Positions 11,077 through 25,054 of a DNA stretch of 64,000 nt are shown here, piece by piece. The notes below the pieces were generated by a model, which saw only the letters and a list, made by a program, of their open reading frames with translations, had not been told where the DNA came from and made no database searches. Both the position numbers and the translations under genes were made by a program. The number at the start of each line of letters is the position of its first letter. Within the stretch, counting starts at the first letter, position 1. Source of the DNA: Diphasiastrum complanatum (lineage: Eukaryota > Streptophyta > Lycopodiopsida > Lycopodiales > Lycopodiaceae); contig CM055111.1 in the NCBI GenBank assembly GCA_029204225.1, positions 28,664,340 through 28,728,339 on the forward strand. The letters are read 5' to 3'.

Positions 11077-12137
11077 ATTTCGGTTCAGCACGCACACATA
11101 TCATTCAGATATCCTTTAGCCATGGCAGGTCAGTGTGCACCTTGGCCTAGGAGGCGGTGGTGGAGGACGAGGTGCTGGTGGATTTCTTTGGTGGCCTCCT
11201 TGCATTGCAACACCTCCAAAATGAATCCGTGTTGTTTGCTTTGTGCGAGCCATTTGCAGACCCAATATCGGATCAGCGTGTTCGTAGAAAGTTAGCAGCT
11301 ACAGAATGTAGGTCAGGCGTGCCGAACCGATATTCGACAAAACAGTTGGAAACTAGGCAATAGCAGATGAGCGCGCGGGAGTCTGGAACAGGAATATCAC
11401 GATTGAGTCGAGCGCGCCGAACCAATATTGCATGCTATAAAAAAAAAATTGGCAACTTTTGAAAGAGATCTCGGACTAAGATGACTACAATGCCATTAGA
11501 AAGCTCTCAACGAGAGCTTTTCAACGACATCCAACATGACCCAGTTCCGAACTACGGTTAAAGAGATATTCTCAGTCAAAGTTTTGGGTGGTCAACAGTC
11601 AATGGTCAACCTAATATCGGATCAGCGCATGGTCAATCGTTGACTGTTGATCGCCCAAATTGATTGAGAATATCGCTTTAACCATAGCTCAAAACTGGGT
11701 CAGGTTGGGTGTCATTGAAAAGCTCTCGTTGAGGAGTTTCTAATGGCGCTGTAGTCATTTCAGTCCAAGAGCTATCTTTCAAAAGTTACTGACTTTTTTT
11801 TACAGCATGCAATATCGGTTCGGCACACCCGACCCAATTGTGATATTCTTGTTCCAGACTCCCACGTGCTCATCTGCTATCGCCTAGTTTCCAGCTTTTC
11901 TGTTTGATATCGATTTGACGCATCCAACCTACATTCTGCAGCTGCTGACTTTCTATGCGTGCTTCTAATCTACAAAGATTTCAAAGTGTGTGATCAGTTA
12001 AAAAATGAAGATCAATATGAGAAAAGTATGAAGACTCAGATTCGATCCAAAAACTTAACACAACGAACAATGGCCTGTGCACTGATCCGCTATCGACTAC
12101 CGACTTTCATTCTCGGGTTATCGGTTCAGCGTGCGCC
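11077..12137. mobile_element. Foldback-type element: large inverted repeat with repeated TATCGG-TTCAGC motif
   Basis: About 335 bp at 11276-11612 is repeated in inverted orientation at about 11631-11963, with only about 20 bp between the arms. Matching landmarks in order are GCAGCTACAGAATGTAGG / CCTACATTCTGCAGCTGC, GGAGTCTGGAACAGGAATAT / ATATTCTTGTTCCAGACTCC, GCATGCTATAAAAAAAA / TTTTTTTTACAGCATGC, AAAGCTCTCAACGAGAGC / AAAGCTCTCGTTGAGGAG and ATCCAACATGACCCAGTTC / AAACTGGGTCAGGTTGGGT. Seven copies of an AATATCGGWTCRGCRYG-like motif lie in and around it in both orientations: 11077, 11264, 11317, 11412, 11613, 11811, 12119. No transposase is present. It could be a foldback/non-autonomous transposon or an inverted-repeat locus able to yield hairpin RNA. 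Confidence 0.75.
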
Positions 12138-12641
12138 TCCTATACTACCTCCCTGCTAATCTGTACACATGTGCGTTGATCTGATACTAGGACATCGCAT
12201 GGCCCGCACCAAACAAACTGCTCGCCTTCATCCTGCTGGCCCGCGCCATTAGTCCAAAATATCTCTACGGAAAACTGAGAACAAAGAGAATGAGAGATAT
12301 ACCTAAGAATGACAAGAAGTTTCTAAACTACAGGGATTAGTTAGCTACAGTTTACGACCATTGACGTCAAATCAACCTCGAGTGTACAAATACGGACAAC
12401 AAAAGAGTATTCGGGCAGTAACTATGGTCCAATCACAATCGTTTGCACTGCCCGGCGGGATTTTTGAAAATCACCAAAATTTGGCCGGGAAAGGCAAAAG
12501 CAATTTCCATCCAGCAACCACTATTACAATTCGTCACAGATGGACACCATTGATTGGGCCAATTTAGCGTTGAAAGCGTGCAAAGTCAAAAAAGACATCT
12601 TCACAAAGGGCCCATTTTGAGTTCTAGTATCTCCTAATGTG
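12138..12641. other. Intergenic, no gene recognised
   Basis: One 68-codon frame (12361-12567, plus) has no recognisable domain. It separates the foldback from the copia element. Confidence 0.4.
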
Positions 12642-15232
12642 AAGAGGAGGCTATGTTCATCAAAGGCAAGTTCAAGGGCAAAGGCAAAGGCAAGTGGTCT
12701 AAAGGGAAGATCAAGGTGAGACTTCTTCTTTTGGCAAAAAGAAGGATAAGTCTAAGTTGAAATGCTTTTATTGTGGAATCAAAGGTCATTTTGCTAATGA
12801 ATGTTTGAAGAAGCAAAGAGATGAAGGTAGCAAGCAAGTCAACTTTACTACTAATGATGAGGATCTAAGTGGTGGTGATTCTCTTTTGATGTGTTCTTCA
12901 AGTCTAATATCAAGTGAAGGTGACAAAGATTCATGGTGGATTGATAGTGGAGCTAGTTCACACATGACTAGTCACAAGGAATTCTTTACTTCTTTGGTCA
13001 CTTATGATGGAGCCAAGAAAGCAATTCACATGGCCAATGGTGATGAGTGTGTGATTGAAGATATTGGTTCAATTCCTATTTGTCTTTCTACTAACATGAA
13101 AGCAAGACTTGATGGTGTTCTATACATTCGTTCACTTTCAAGGAAGTTTCTAAGTGTTGGTCAAATGATAGAGAAAGGATACATGGTAAAGTTTGGTGGT
13201 AATGTTTGTTTCATTTCGAAGGAAGAAATCTTGGTTGCTAGGGGCAATAGACAAAGTAGACTTTTCAAGCCTGATGCTTTTGTTATGGCTAACAAAAAGG
13301 ATGGAATGGAAAAGGAGATTGGTATCAGCTTTCCAAAGTTCCCTTTTAGCATCAATAAGATTGGTGGATCTTATGCAAAGTCTAAAAAGCTTCCTTATGC
13401 TAGATCTAGGTCAAGATCTAATATGCTTCTTGGAGATGTTCATCTTTGTGCTAACCTGGCTAGTCTTGAGGATAATGATGGTGTTTCAATGGTTCTTCAT
13501 GGAAAGTGCAAGCATGCAAAAGGTAAGGAAAGAGCTAACTTCATCAATGGAGGTAAAGGTTCTTCCTTGGAAAAGATTGTTGTTAATGATTTCTTTGATC
13601 ATATGGAAAAAGATGTTGCTAGGTGCATTCATGAAGGAGATGGTTCTTCTACAGTCTTTTGTGATGAGTCCAAGAAAGTCATTTTTTCAGCAAGTGGAGT
13701 CACATGTCTTTATTAAGAGAGTAGATCAAATGGTTCTATCAAGAGACTTGGTGAGGGAGATAGTCACAAGTCAAGAAGAAGAGAAGTATGTGAAGAGTTC
13801 AAAGTAGGATGTACTTTGAATGATGTCATTGTGAATGATAGTGAGGAAGAATCATTATCATATGAGTCATTACCTAAAACATTGAATAGAAGTTCTTGTT
13901 TGAAAAAAGACAGTACTCCAATCATCCTTATGTTGAAGGTACTAATCATTTTTTTCATGGCTTCTAATGTTTTTGAGGTTTCTACTTCTTATGATGCAAT
14001 CATTAAGAGGGAGTCTTATGAAGGAAAGAGAAATGGAAGATTGGTTCTTGGGAAGATCCAAGGCATGGATCTCACATCTCTTCATCAACTCAAAGGATTC
14101 TATGATTGTGAATTGATCACTCATGATCGAGATGACAAAAGGTTGGCTGGAGAAGGCTACATGGAGCAAATTGAGAGGCAATTTCTTCAAGGCAAAGGAG
14201 ATCTCATTGGTGAGCTTATTGAGGTTTGTTATGGACTCAAGAAGGCTGGATATATTAGGTTTGATATTCATCTTCACCTACTCTACTTCATGTTGGATGG
14301 AAAGTTTGGAATATATCTTTTGATTTATGATGGTGACATTGGTGACATTGTTTTCACTAATCTTTGTCAAAATTCGAGATCAAACATTGATAAGATCTTG
14401 TTGGATCTAGATCATATATTTGAGAAAGAGTATTTCCAGAGGTTCAGGTCTAAAGATATTCATATCTTTGATGATCAAGAGAAAGGTAAGCAAGTGGAAG
14501 AGACTCAAGCCCTGTTGCAAAGCTTGTGACCATTAGATTAATCATATGTCTTGCAACTTCTTTCAAGTGGGAGCTCTTCCAACTTGATGTGACAAATGCT
14601 TTCTCTTCTTGAAAGAGGAAATCTACATGTGCCAACCCAAGGGCTTCATCAAAGATGGAGAAGAAGACAAGGTGTGTTTCTTGAAGAAGAGTCTTTTTGG
14701 ACTCAAGCAAGCACCAAGAGCATGGTACTCTAGGTTGCATTCCTATCTTATTTCGATTGGATTTGTTGTAAGTTCTTATGAACCATCATTGTACTACAAA
14801 TGTAATAATGGAAAGATCATTATCTTAGTTCTATATGTTGATGACATTATACTCACAAGAAATGATCTAGATGGCATCAAGAATGTAAAAGTTTCCTTGT
14901 CTAGTGAATTTAAGATAGGACTTCTTAAAGTTATACTTGGAATAGAAGTCACTAGAAGTAATGATTTTACCTTCATATGTCAATCTAAGTATGCTAGATC
15001 AATCTTAGCAAGATTTGGCATGATTAATTGTAAAGGAGTTGAAACTCCTATGGAACTAAGTGTAAAAGTTTCTAAGGAAAGTGATGAAGCATCCTTTGAG
15101 GACATCACTACCTATAGAATGCTTATTGGTTCCTTGATATACTTAACCATCACTAGACCAGATCTTAGTTTTAGTGTTGGCAAGTTGAGTCAATACATGC
15201 AAAGTCCATTAATATGTCATTGGAAAGGAGCA
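12642..15232 (+). mobile_element. Ty1-copia element lacking integrase, with two RT regions
   Basis: This is an internal region with no LTR detected at either end. Order: gag C-terminus (EEAMFIKGKFKGKGKGKWSKG), zinc knuckle, protease, about 850 bp of non-integrase open sequence, a diverged RT-like block, then a standard RT and the start of RNase H. The right end is cut after CHWKGA, where conserved copia RT would continue, by the gypsy element at 15.24 kb. Confidence 0.85.
12757..14529 (+). pseudogene. Copia gag-protease frame with novel insert and diverged RT
   Basis: One frame stays open for 591 codons with a single internal stop (TAA, 13714-13716). Residues 3-16 form a CCHC knuckle (CFYCGIKGHFANEC). 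Protease DSGASSH is at residues 63-69, followed by GSIP and the RKFLSVGQMIEKGY block. A copia polyprotein should then show integrase HHCC and DDE residues; none are seen. Instead there is a basic RSRSRSN patch and an unrecognised stretch. About 14150-14430 reads as a diverged RT: EGYMEQIERQF, CYGLKKA, DGKFGIYLLIYDGDIGD, SNIDKILLDLDHIFE align in order with the YMEQPEGF, LYGLKQAP, YVDD and DLSKEF landmarks of copia RT. The catalytic YVDD is changed to YDGD. The standard RT starts just after, in another frame. This may be fused element remnants or a rearranged non-autonomous derivative. Confidence 0.65.
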
Positions 15233-15235
15233 TAA
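14478..15235 (+). pseudogene. Copia reverse transcriptase, 5' two-thirds
   Basis: After the QEKGKQVEET palm entry, the frame shifts to PVAKLVTIRLIICLATSF and FQLDVTNAF, then shifts again at about 14610 to LKEEIYMCQPKGF. From there a clean frame gives SLFGLKQAPRAWYSRL, the intact catalytic VLYVDDIIL, LGIEVTRSN, VETPMEL, LIGSLIYLTITRPDLSFSVG and stops at CHWKGA. RNase H is missing. The catalytic Asp pair is present, but the frameshifts and truncation make it inactive. Confidence 0.88.
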
Positions 15236-15239
15236 ATTC

Positions 15240-16725
15240 GTAGTGACCAAAATGAGTTCAAAATCTGGTTTCTGGTATATCTTCTGCCTTAATGTGTATC
15301 TGATGGTAATCCGATCTTAGATCTATCTTGGAAAAAGTACCCAACACCACCAAGATAGTCTATTAGATCATCCATCCACGGTAGTGGATATTTATTCTTA
15401 ATGGTTACTTTGTTCAATTTCTTATAGTCGACGCAAAATCTTATAGTCACATCCTTCTTGGCAACCAAAACCACTGGCGATGCCCAAGGAGACTTCCTAG
15501 GTTGTACCCATGCCTTTTTCAAGTAATCATGTAATTGTTTACTTACCTCAGCCTCTTCCGACGCACTCATCCTATAAGGACGTTGTGCAATTGGGATTGC
15601 TCCAATTATTAGTTCAATTTTATGATCAACTGTCTTTTCTGGTGGTAAACCTATAGGAAGGTCTAAAAAAAAATCATTGAATTCCTGCCTAAGTTCATTA
15701 TAGGCTTCAAATTCTGTAGTGTTCTCCCTGGGTATACTCATGGCATTTATATTAAGTTCCTCATCATTAAGACAAATTATATCATTATGAAAACATAAAT
15801 AAATTTTAAAATTTGAATTCTTCATAATAGAATTAAGTTCCTGTTTAGAATAAGGGTTTTTTCAACAAAATTGATTTTCAATGACTTATTCTTATCAAAA
15901 TGCCATTGTTGCCCGAGAACAATATCCACATTTGCTAATGCAACAACATGGAATTCTACTTTTTTAGAGTAGTCCTGTATGTGCAATTCTAAATCCGGAA
16001 CAACATAATCTATAAATGCAGAATTCATTCCTGATGCCATTGTCACACAATATTTTTTCTCACTTTTTCTGGTGGGAAGGTTTAACGTCCGCACCAAATT
16101 TACATTAATAAAGTTATGAGTGGATCCTGTGTCAAAAAGGACATTAACAACTTGATCTTTAACTTTACCTTGAATGCAAATAAGGTCATTAGGACCAAAG
16201 ACTAAAGAACTAAGAAAATAAACATCCATCTCATTTCTTCGAGATAGATTACTTGAGGTAGAAGCTGGTTTTTTGACACAATCTCGTGCAAGGTGATCCT
16301 CGCCATTGCACTTGAAGCACAAGTTCTTCTTACGAGCTTCAGCCTTATCAATGCCACCCTGATTGTTTTTTAAGTTATTCTTTGTAATAACTTTTCACAT
16401 TCTGGGAATTGGTTCATGCCAAAATATTTGTTCCAAACATTAAGCCATGAACTTACTACTTGCAAGTTCCTATCTTTCTTCTCTCCCTTAAACACTTTTA
16501 CGGGAGGTGGAACTACATGCTTTTTCTGGTTGGCTAACCTGGACTCCAAGTCCTAGTTCTTTTGATTAGTTTCAAGAGGCTGTTTATTAGTGGCTTGAAT
16601 TTGTTGATATGAATGTTCAAGAGCTTGTGCCACATTGGATGGGTTTGATAAATCAAAAGTTGGGTTTTCATTAGTTTGATCCATTGGTGTTGCTTGTGTG
16701 TTTTTCTATTATGCAAATATAACAA
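15240..16725 (-). pseudogene. Ty3-gypsy gag-protease-RT remnant
   Basis: Minus strand, downstream of its LTR. A gag start at about 16681 (MDQTNENPTFDLSN) leads through a shortened gag to a CCHC knuckle (CFKCNGEDHLARDC, about 16318) and a retropepsin with FDTGSTHNFI and a DIVLGQQWH flap/C-terminal motif. After a small frame break, RT begins: [68 protein letters not shown]. The RT catalytic YXDD and everything downstream are missing because the element ends at the junction with the copia element near 15236. Gag is much shorter than normal, so an internal deletion is likely. Confidence 0.88.
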
Positions 16726-17640
16726 GGGCTCAAATTAGAATGATAGAAATGCTTTAATTCTTACATCCAATGCAAAATAAAAGCACTTTATTTCTACTCA
16801 TTCAATCTTATTGTTTGTAAGCTCAATCCAAGCCTACTATTTGCAAGCTCAATCCAAGCTTAAGAGAACAACAATAACAAGCTACCTTTGCCTTAATCCA
16901 AAGCAAAAATGAAAACCAAATCTTTATGTATACTTCAATTAACTAAAACCAAGCTAACTTCTACATAAAGATCCCAATCCAAATCATTTCTATTTGTCAT
17001 TACAAAAGAAACCAAAATTTTCACATTTCTCACTATTCTAGATCTCAAAATCCAATGAAACTAGTGTCTAGGAAAGGAAAATTAATGAAGCTTTATAAAA
17101 ACTTCAAGTTTCAGATCTGATTTTCAAATTTACAGGTCTAAAAATCTGCCATCTTCATGAAACTAGGAGATAGAAAGGTGTAACTAATGAAGTTTGGATG
17201 AAAACTTCACTTTTCATATTTGATTTTTAGATTTACAAGTCTGAAAAACAGAATTTCAAAATGAGAATCGGAACTTCAAACGCTTCATTTATGCATAAAA
17301 ACACTAGTTTTGATCAAAACACATAGCTAGAATCAATTTTTTTGCAAAAAAAAAGTTTGTGTATGTAGAGGAAGACTTCCTCTAATCATCCCACAAATCT
17401 TTTTTCAGAACTTTCAAAAACCCAAAGCCCACTTTAAAACTTCTCTAACATAATAAAAAATCAGCCCCTAAACAATTCTATAAGGATCACTACTCTTTTT
17501 CAAAGAAAATTAGATTCATTGGGTAGTCTAACTACAAGCTTCCTACAACTAGATAAGGCAATAATCTTCCCCAACAAAAATTTAGTTGGTGATCTTAATT
17601 GAACTTGAAGAAGTTTAGATAGGTTGCCATCCTTTGTCTA
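16726..17640 (-). other. Gypsy 5' untranslated leader
   Basis: AT-rich, non-coding leader between primer site and gag on the minus strand. No frame of note. Confidence 0.6.
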
Positions 17641-17652
17641 GCTCTGATACCA
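17641..17652 (-). other. Gypsy primer-binding site (initiator-Met tRNA)
   Basis: Minus-strand TGGTATCAGAGC directly follows the LTR end (...TTGTTAAAG). It orients the element at 15.2-18.7 kb. Confidence 0.9.
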
Positions 17653-18711
17653 CTTTAACAAGTAAAAAGGAGAAAGTCCTCCAAATCCAAGAGATAGAAC
17701 TTCCAAATGTCCTCCAAGCAACCTGCAAGCTCCAAGATGCTTCTCCACCTCCAAGCCAAGATGCCTCCACTTGCAAGTAAGGATCTGCAAGCCTCCAAGG
17801 ATCTCTCCTCCACCTTTGTCCCTACTCTTAAACACAAAGGAAGATAACAAGATGGCCTCAAGTATTTACCACCCAACCATAGCTAGATTCAAGCTCCAAG
17901 CAAGACCTATCTAGGACCCCCTTGCTAACCATAAACAAATCACAAGTATATCACAACAAACCATAGTTTACTCAAGATCCAGACCCTACTTATGTCCCAT
18001 ACCATAAGCAAGATCTAAACCCTTAGCATACTACACACAATAATTACTCCACACACTAGTAGCCACACTAGAGCATAAGCAAGGTAAGCAAAAGATATCT
18101 CTCTCTCTCTCCCAATGGACACCCTACTCCTCTTATATAGATGGCATTTAGTTCTCTCCAATACACTATGGAGTTCCATGCACATCCAATGAGAAAGAGA
18201 GAGGCCTAGAGGAGTTCAAGAGCCTTCATAGGCTTATGGAAGGTCATTAGACATCTTCAATAACTTATGACCCTTTGATTACTATTCTTGTGGAACTTGA
18301 AACTCAATGGACCCTTTAGGAGGGTGCCCTCCTACTAGGGCCCATTGCCCAAGTTGTGTTTGAATACTTTGGTCCAAGACCAATAAAGTGATATAGTTCA
18401 AGGTTGAGGCCCAAGGTTTAGAAATATAGTCATTCAATGACTTTCTAAGACCTTTCTAGGTTCCATACCTCCATCCAAGGCATAGACACCACCTGCCTTT
18501 AACTAAGGACACTAGTACCTTTATCTAAGGAACCTACCCTTAATCCTAAGGGTATCCCTTATCCAAGGGTCACATGACTCCATACCTCTGACTAAGGTAT
18601 AGTCACTTGCATGCCCTACCCTTAATCCTAAGGGTACCTTGCCATGTAGCCCTCAACACTAAATGGATTAATAGGGGTCTGAAGTACTGCTAGTTACATA
18701 GGTATGTAACA
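17653..18711 (-). repeat. 5' LTR of the gypsy element
   Basis: Bounded at its 3' end by the primer site. The 5' end is tentatively at TGTTACATACC (18711), about 1.06 kb in total. A TATA box CTATATAAG (minus strand, plus coordinates 18132-18140) sits in a position suitable for the LTR promoter. The flanking gypsy protease of another element stops making sense near the outer boundary, so this LTR appears inserted there; the exact edge is uncertain by tens of bases. Confidence 0.7.
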
Positions 18712-20260
18712 TTGGGGCACATCTGGGTAACCGTCTACCACTACTCGCTCCTTCCCTCTCCCAAAAATGAGTACCCCTTCTAGGATATCCACCATACAGT
18801 CACTTAGTCTTAGCCATGGTCATCCTAAGAACATGGAGTACCCCCTATTTCCAGCATACAATTGCATCACATAGAAATCCACTGCAATTGCCTTCCCAGC
18901 TACGGTTATGGGGATGTTATGTAACTCACCTTCTGGTTTGATGACAGAATTGTTGGCTAACTTCAAGGTAGTAAGGGTGGCTGGTTCTACATTGAATCCT
19001 ATGCGGTCAGCTAGTTCCAAGCTTAGAATGTTAACAGCAGATCCCGCATCCACTATGGCTCTTGATACCACTAGTCCATCTATCATAACATCTACTTTTG
19101 GATAGTGTTTATCTACTGCTCCAGTCTCCATCATTTCTTCAAAAGGTTGTTTGGGGTTTCTGGATGTCGGAATTCTCATCATCTGTTTCACTTTCTTCTT
19201 CATAGTAGGAGCTAACCACACTAGTTGCCATAATTCTATCTCCACTTTCATATTTTCTAACCCTTTCTGCAGTTGGGCAGTCCAAAGTTCCTTATGTTTC
19301 ATTCCCCTCGTAGTCGTGGGGTTTGGTTTCAATTTGGGATTCCGTGGTGTAAGTAATGGTCTTACTGGTTGTCGATTATATGAATGGAGTATCTTCTTCC
19401 CTTCTAATTCTGAGACTTCTCCTTCTTCTTTTCCTATGTGTGTATCTTCTTTCTCTTTTTCTAATGGTGGCGAAGTGACTGGTCGTGGTGTAACCATTTC
19501 TTTAGGCTCTTCGGATTTTTCTAGTTGTTTCTCCTTTGGTTGAGTTTTCAGCCCACTTTGGGTGACTATCTCAATACCTCTTCCCTAGGTTTCTGTGTTC
19601 CTAGGGTTTCTATTTCGATAAGATTGACTGGTGATCATTCTTCATGTACTTTGAACTTTCCTTTTTCAACCACAATAAATTTATGGTCTTTTGTAAAAAA
19701 TGTGTTTGTCTTGATGGACCCTCAATACTAGGTTAGGGAGTTCTGTGGTTAATTGGTAATGGTTTCGATTCCCATTGTTTAAGGCTTCTCTTCTATTCCA
19801 ACATCTGTCCTCCAAATGGCCTGTTTTTTGACAATATCGACATATTGTGTTGGAGCAGTTTTGGTTCAAATGATTGCCTTGGCAGTATCGACGCACCAAG
19901 CTTGGTGGAGTGTGTAAGGGACATTATGTTTTGTTGTCGTTTCAGGAAGTTTACATCTACAGCCAAAGTCGAGATGTTTTTGTGCATCACATTCATATAT
20001 CCTTTTAGCATAGCTTTCACATCGTCAATTCTTGTATTAGATCCCGTGCTTTCATATCCTTGTTCTATGTGCATGTTCCTAGTGACTAGTGCAACTTGCC
20101 TTTGGTTTAATGCATCACTCTGGTAGTTCATCAGAGTGGCTCTATTTTGCTGTGTGTGTTGTACTATTGGTGGTGCGGGTGGTATGTGTGGTCCGTAATG
20201 ACCATGTCCCATATTCAGGGGTGTTTCCCATATATCACTTCCAAGACTAACACTATGCAT
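18712..20260 (-). pseudogene. Second Ty3-gypsy gag-protease remnant
   Basis: Minus strand. The gag C-terminal part (20260-19793) includes GYMNVMHKNISTLAVDVNFL. A zinc knuckle CRYCQKTGHLEDRC (about 19840) is followed by a proline/charged linker (19497 on) and then a protease with IVDAGSAVNILS, a D-A-G variant of the usual DTG/DSG. It ends in YSMFLG.PWL and a final block about 18720-18800 that leads into the LTR described above. The Ala in the active-site triplet and the frameshifts indicate a decayed copy. It belongs to a different gypsy branch from the one at 15-18.7 kb. Confidence 0.85.
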
Positions 20261-20742
20261 CTATGTCTACATCATGATGACATGCTAGTGATTTAATAAA
20301 AGTGATAAGGCGTTAGCTTAAAATCATTTTGAGTACAATTTGTAGCTAATATTGTTTACCTTGGGACCTAAAGGGCTTAATGAGAGTTTTGCACCTCATC
20401 AAGAGGTTTTTTACGTATATATTGCTCAAACTCTTTATATTTATGCAAGGAATTCCATTTGAAGATTTGGAGCTTTACATTCAAAAATTTATCCTCCTCC
20501 AACTCCTTGAAGGCTTTGTTGAATGCCTTGATTATGGTGTAAGCAAGAATGTTGATTGTTAAGCATATGTGGAGATTGCCTATTGAGTGCTCCTATGATG
20601 TAGGGTGGAGTTCATGAAGGGGATTAGAGCTTGTGCTTCTCCATTTTTTGGAACTTTGATTAATTTTTTCCTTTATGTGTGATTATTTTAGTTGCTTAGT
20701 TTAGTCATGTTAGAGGTATATCATTTCTAGATGTGATGCAGT
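20261..20742. other. Intergenic, no gene recognised
   Basis: AT-rich sequence, possibly the 5' part of the flanking gypsy copy. No primer site or LTR end was found. Confidence 0.4.
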
Positions 20743-20962
20743 ATTGTGGATGTTTAGTCTAATTTTTCTTTAATGTATTGTTGCACAAGCTTGTTAATTG
20801 CGTGCTTTGACATGATGGCAAGTCTTGCAATTTGATCAAAGGAGAAGTTTAGTCTAATTGTGGATGTTTAGTCTGATTTTTCTTTAATCTATTGTTGCAC
20901 AAGCTTGTTAATTTTGTGCTTTGACATGATGGCAAGTCTTGCAATTTGATCAAAGGAGAAGT
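20743..20962. repeat. Two-copy tandem duplication, 114-bp unit
   Basis: Copies start at 20743 and 20857 with ATTGTGGATGTTTAGTCT and share TTGCACAAGCTTGTTAAT, TTTGACATGATGGCAAGTC and GATCAAAGGAGAAGT. They are nearly identical. Confidence 0.9.
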
Positions 20963-23019
<2,057 letters not shown>

Positions 23020-23941
23020 ATTGAAAACCATCTTTTGTCTGGTCTACAGTATATAGATATGACCCATATCTACTTATAGCCAGGTCGATGAAGGTTAATA
23101 GGCTAATGTGATCGTTCTACTAGTTGTTAGTAATCGTTTGTAGAAAGTTGTACACCTTTCTGCAAGAATATCAGTTCTTTGAGAGGAACCTTTGCCCGAG
23201 TCACAGTCAATTTATCTTATTATTTCTGGTAATCAGTAAGTTTGGTGAACGTTAAGTCATGGTCAGTTGTTATCTTGAGCTATTTTTGTCAAAAGGTGTT
23301 TTTTTTTGCAAAAATAACAATATCACTCTTGAATCTTTGCCGAGTTGTTTGAGGTTTTCAAATTTAGTGATCCATCATTTTTGAGTTTGATGAAGGTTGG
23401 TTATATCTGGATCTATCAAAAAGTGCATTTTAACCCTCACCAAGCTGCAAAAAAAATCATTGTTCGCCATTCTACCCTAGCTTCATCATTGTCAGATCTA
23501 TCTACTATTAAACAAGCGAAGGTTAGTTTTTCTAGATTTGTCAGAAACAACCATTTAAGTGGTTTTTTAATCCAAAATAGTATTGAAGGAACCCTCATCG
23601 AGTTAACCTTCGTCTGGGGAACATTCACATATATTAATTTTGAGTTTGGTCTATATGATCTAGCTATTGACAATTTTGTGAAAGATTCTGTTATAGTTTG
23701 GTACTAATTTTGAGAAACATTCTATTCTTAGAGTGCCATTTAAATGATCAAGATTTCTTTTTTGAAGTTAAAATCTGATTGATACCAAGTGATAAAGTTA
23801 TTACAGGTCAGATCATGGAACATAGTGAAAATTCTAGATCCAATCTCATTATCTATTACCTATTATGAAGTGATTTGAAATAATGGTAGAGTTGGATTCT
23901 GAACCTAAGTTGATGTACCCCCACGTATTGTTATTAGAAGA
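23020..23941. other. Gypsy-related spacer with AAGGTT motifs
   Basis: The segment contains GATGAAGGTT (about 23087), GAACCTTTGCCCGAG (about 23187), ATGAAGGTTGG (about 23390) and AACCTTCGTCTGGGGAA (about 23605). These short motifs are characteristic of the Tat-like spacers at 29.9-30.1 and 62.3-62.7 kb. A 120-codon frame (23345-23707) crosses it without a recognisable domain. Probably a decayed relative of that spacer. Confidence 0.4.
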
Positions 23942-24241
23942 CCTCCTTGGTTGAAATTACCTAAGTACAATGGATTAGCTGATCTAGTTAGATTCCTCAA
24001 AATCTTTACTGAATCATGTGAAGTCTATGGTGAAGTTAATCCAAAGGATAAACTTAAATTATTTTCTATCTCCTTAACTGGAGTGGCACAAGATTGGTTT
24101 TTCAATCAAGACTTGACGAAACTTTTAGATTGGGAAGTAGTTAAAGCTGCCCTCATTACGAGATTTAAGCTCATGAAATTCTTGGAAGATCCTTTCCAAC
24201 TCTTAAGTAGAATAAAAATGGGAAAGGAGGAGGTGGTGTGA
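23942..24241 (+). pseudogene. Gypsy gag (capsid) fragment
   Basis: The frame reads PPWLKLPKYNG, then DKLKLFSISLTGVAQDWFF, ALITRF and DPFQLLSRIKMG. This is the capsid domain of Ty3-gypsy gag (retrotransposon gag family) with the conserved LTG.A..W core. It stops at 24239-24241 and no pol follows. Confidence 0.8.
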
Positions 24242-25054
24242 GATTACAAGAAAGTGGTTTGTTGAAACAAGTTCTTCGCGAGTTGAGATCATCTTGATCT
24301 TAGTGTGAACTAGGATCCGTGAGTTGATGCAAGGAATGTAATTCACTCTAACAATGTATCTTTTGAAATAATCTTTGGATGAGATTTTGATTTTGAAATA
24401 GCACTCTTTGAGGAATATTCTCTCTTAGTGCTAACTGGATTATAGGATTCTCAATAAAAAACGTGTTGTTTATAGATTGTGAGATCATAATTTCTTTTTG
24501 TACAAGCTACTAATCCTGTGGATCTACAAAGTATTATGTGGACTGAATTTATATGCATGCATAAACTGCTCGGTTAAACATAGGCATAGTGATGAGAATG
24601 GTATAGAGACAATTTCTCGCTAGCCAATAGTGATTTCTCATTGAGGATTGTTTATTGACCTAGATAGGAATAGAATTAGATTGAATGTGATGTTTTCGGC
24701 CCACACCACAACATTCAAATATTTTCTAAATTTGATACAATTAACCGAGTCAAGAGTGCTACTTCTGAGTTAGTTGTTTGATTGACATTATAACCTTGCT
24801 TATAGATATTGTTGATGATATGTATTGCTTATAAGACACAACAATTATGAGTCCTTTTTAAATTCATATAGAGGGTTTTTTGCATATAATACACGAGAAC
24901 TTTTGGCCTTAATCTTTTTCTTGATTGGAAAAAGATAGAATACTATCTCGAAAACTCAAGATGGAGTTGTTTAAACCCAAAAGTTAGAACTTCTCGTAAA
25001 GAAGTCCCGGAGAATCTTAAGTTACTCTACATTAGAACTTAAGAGTAATTGAAT
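24242..25054. other. Intergenic; possible copia 3' flank
   Basis: Non-coding AT-rich sequence left of the minus-strand copia RNase H. It may include that element's 3' LTR, but no boundary could be identified. Confidence 0.35.

Noticed and set aside
13193..13807. 204-codon plus frame overlapping the copia protease
   Set aside because: Out-of-frame shadow of the gag-protease frame at 12757-14529, with no domain.
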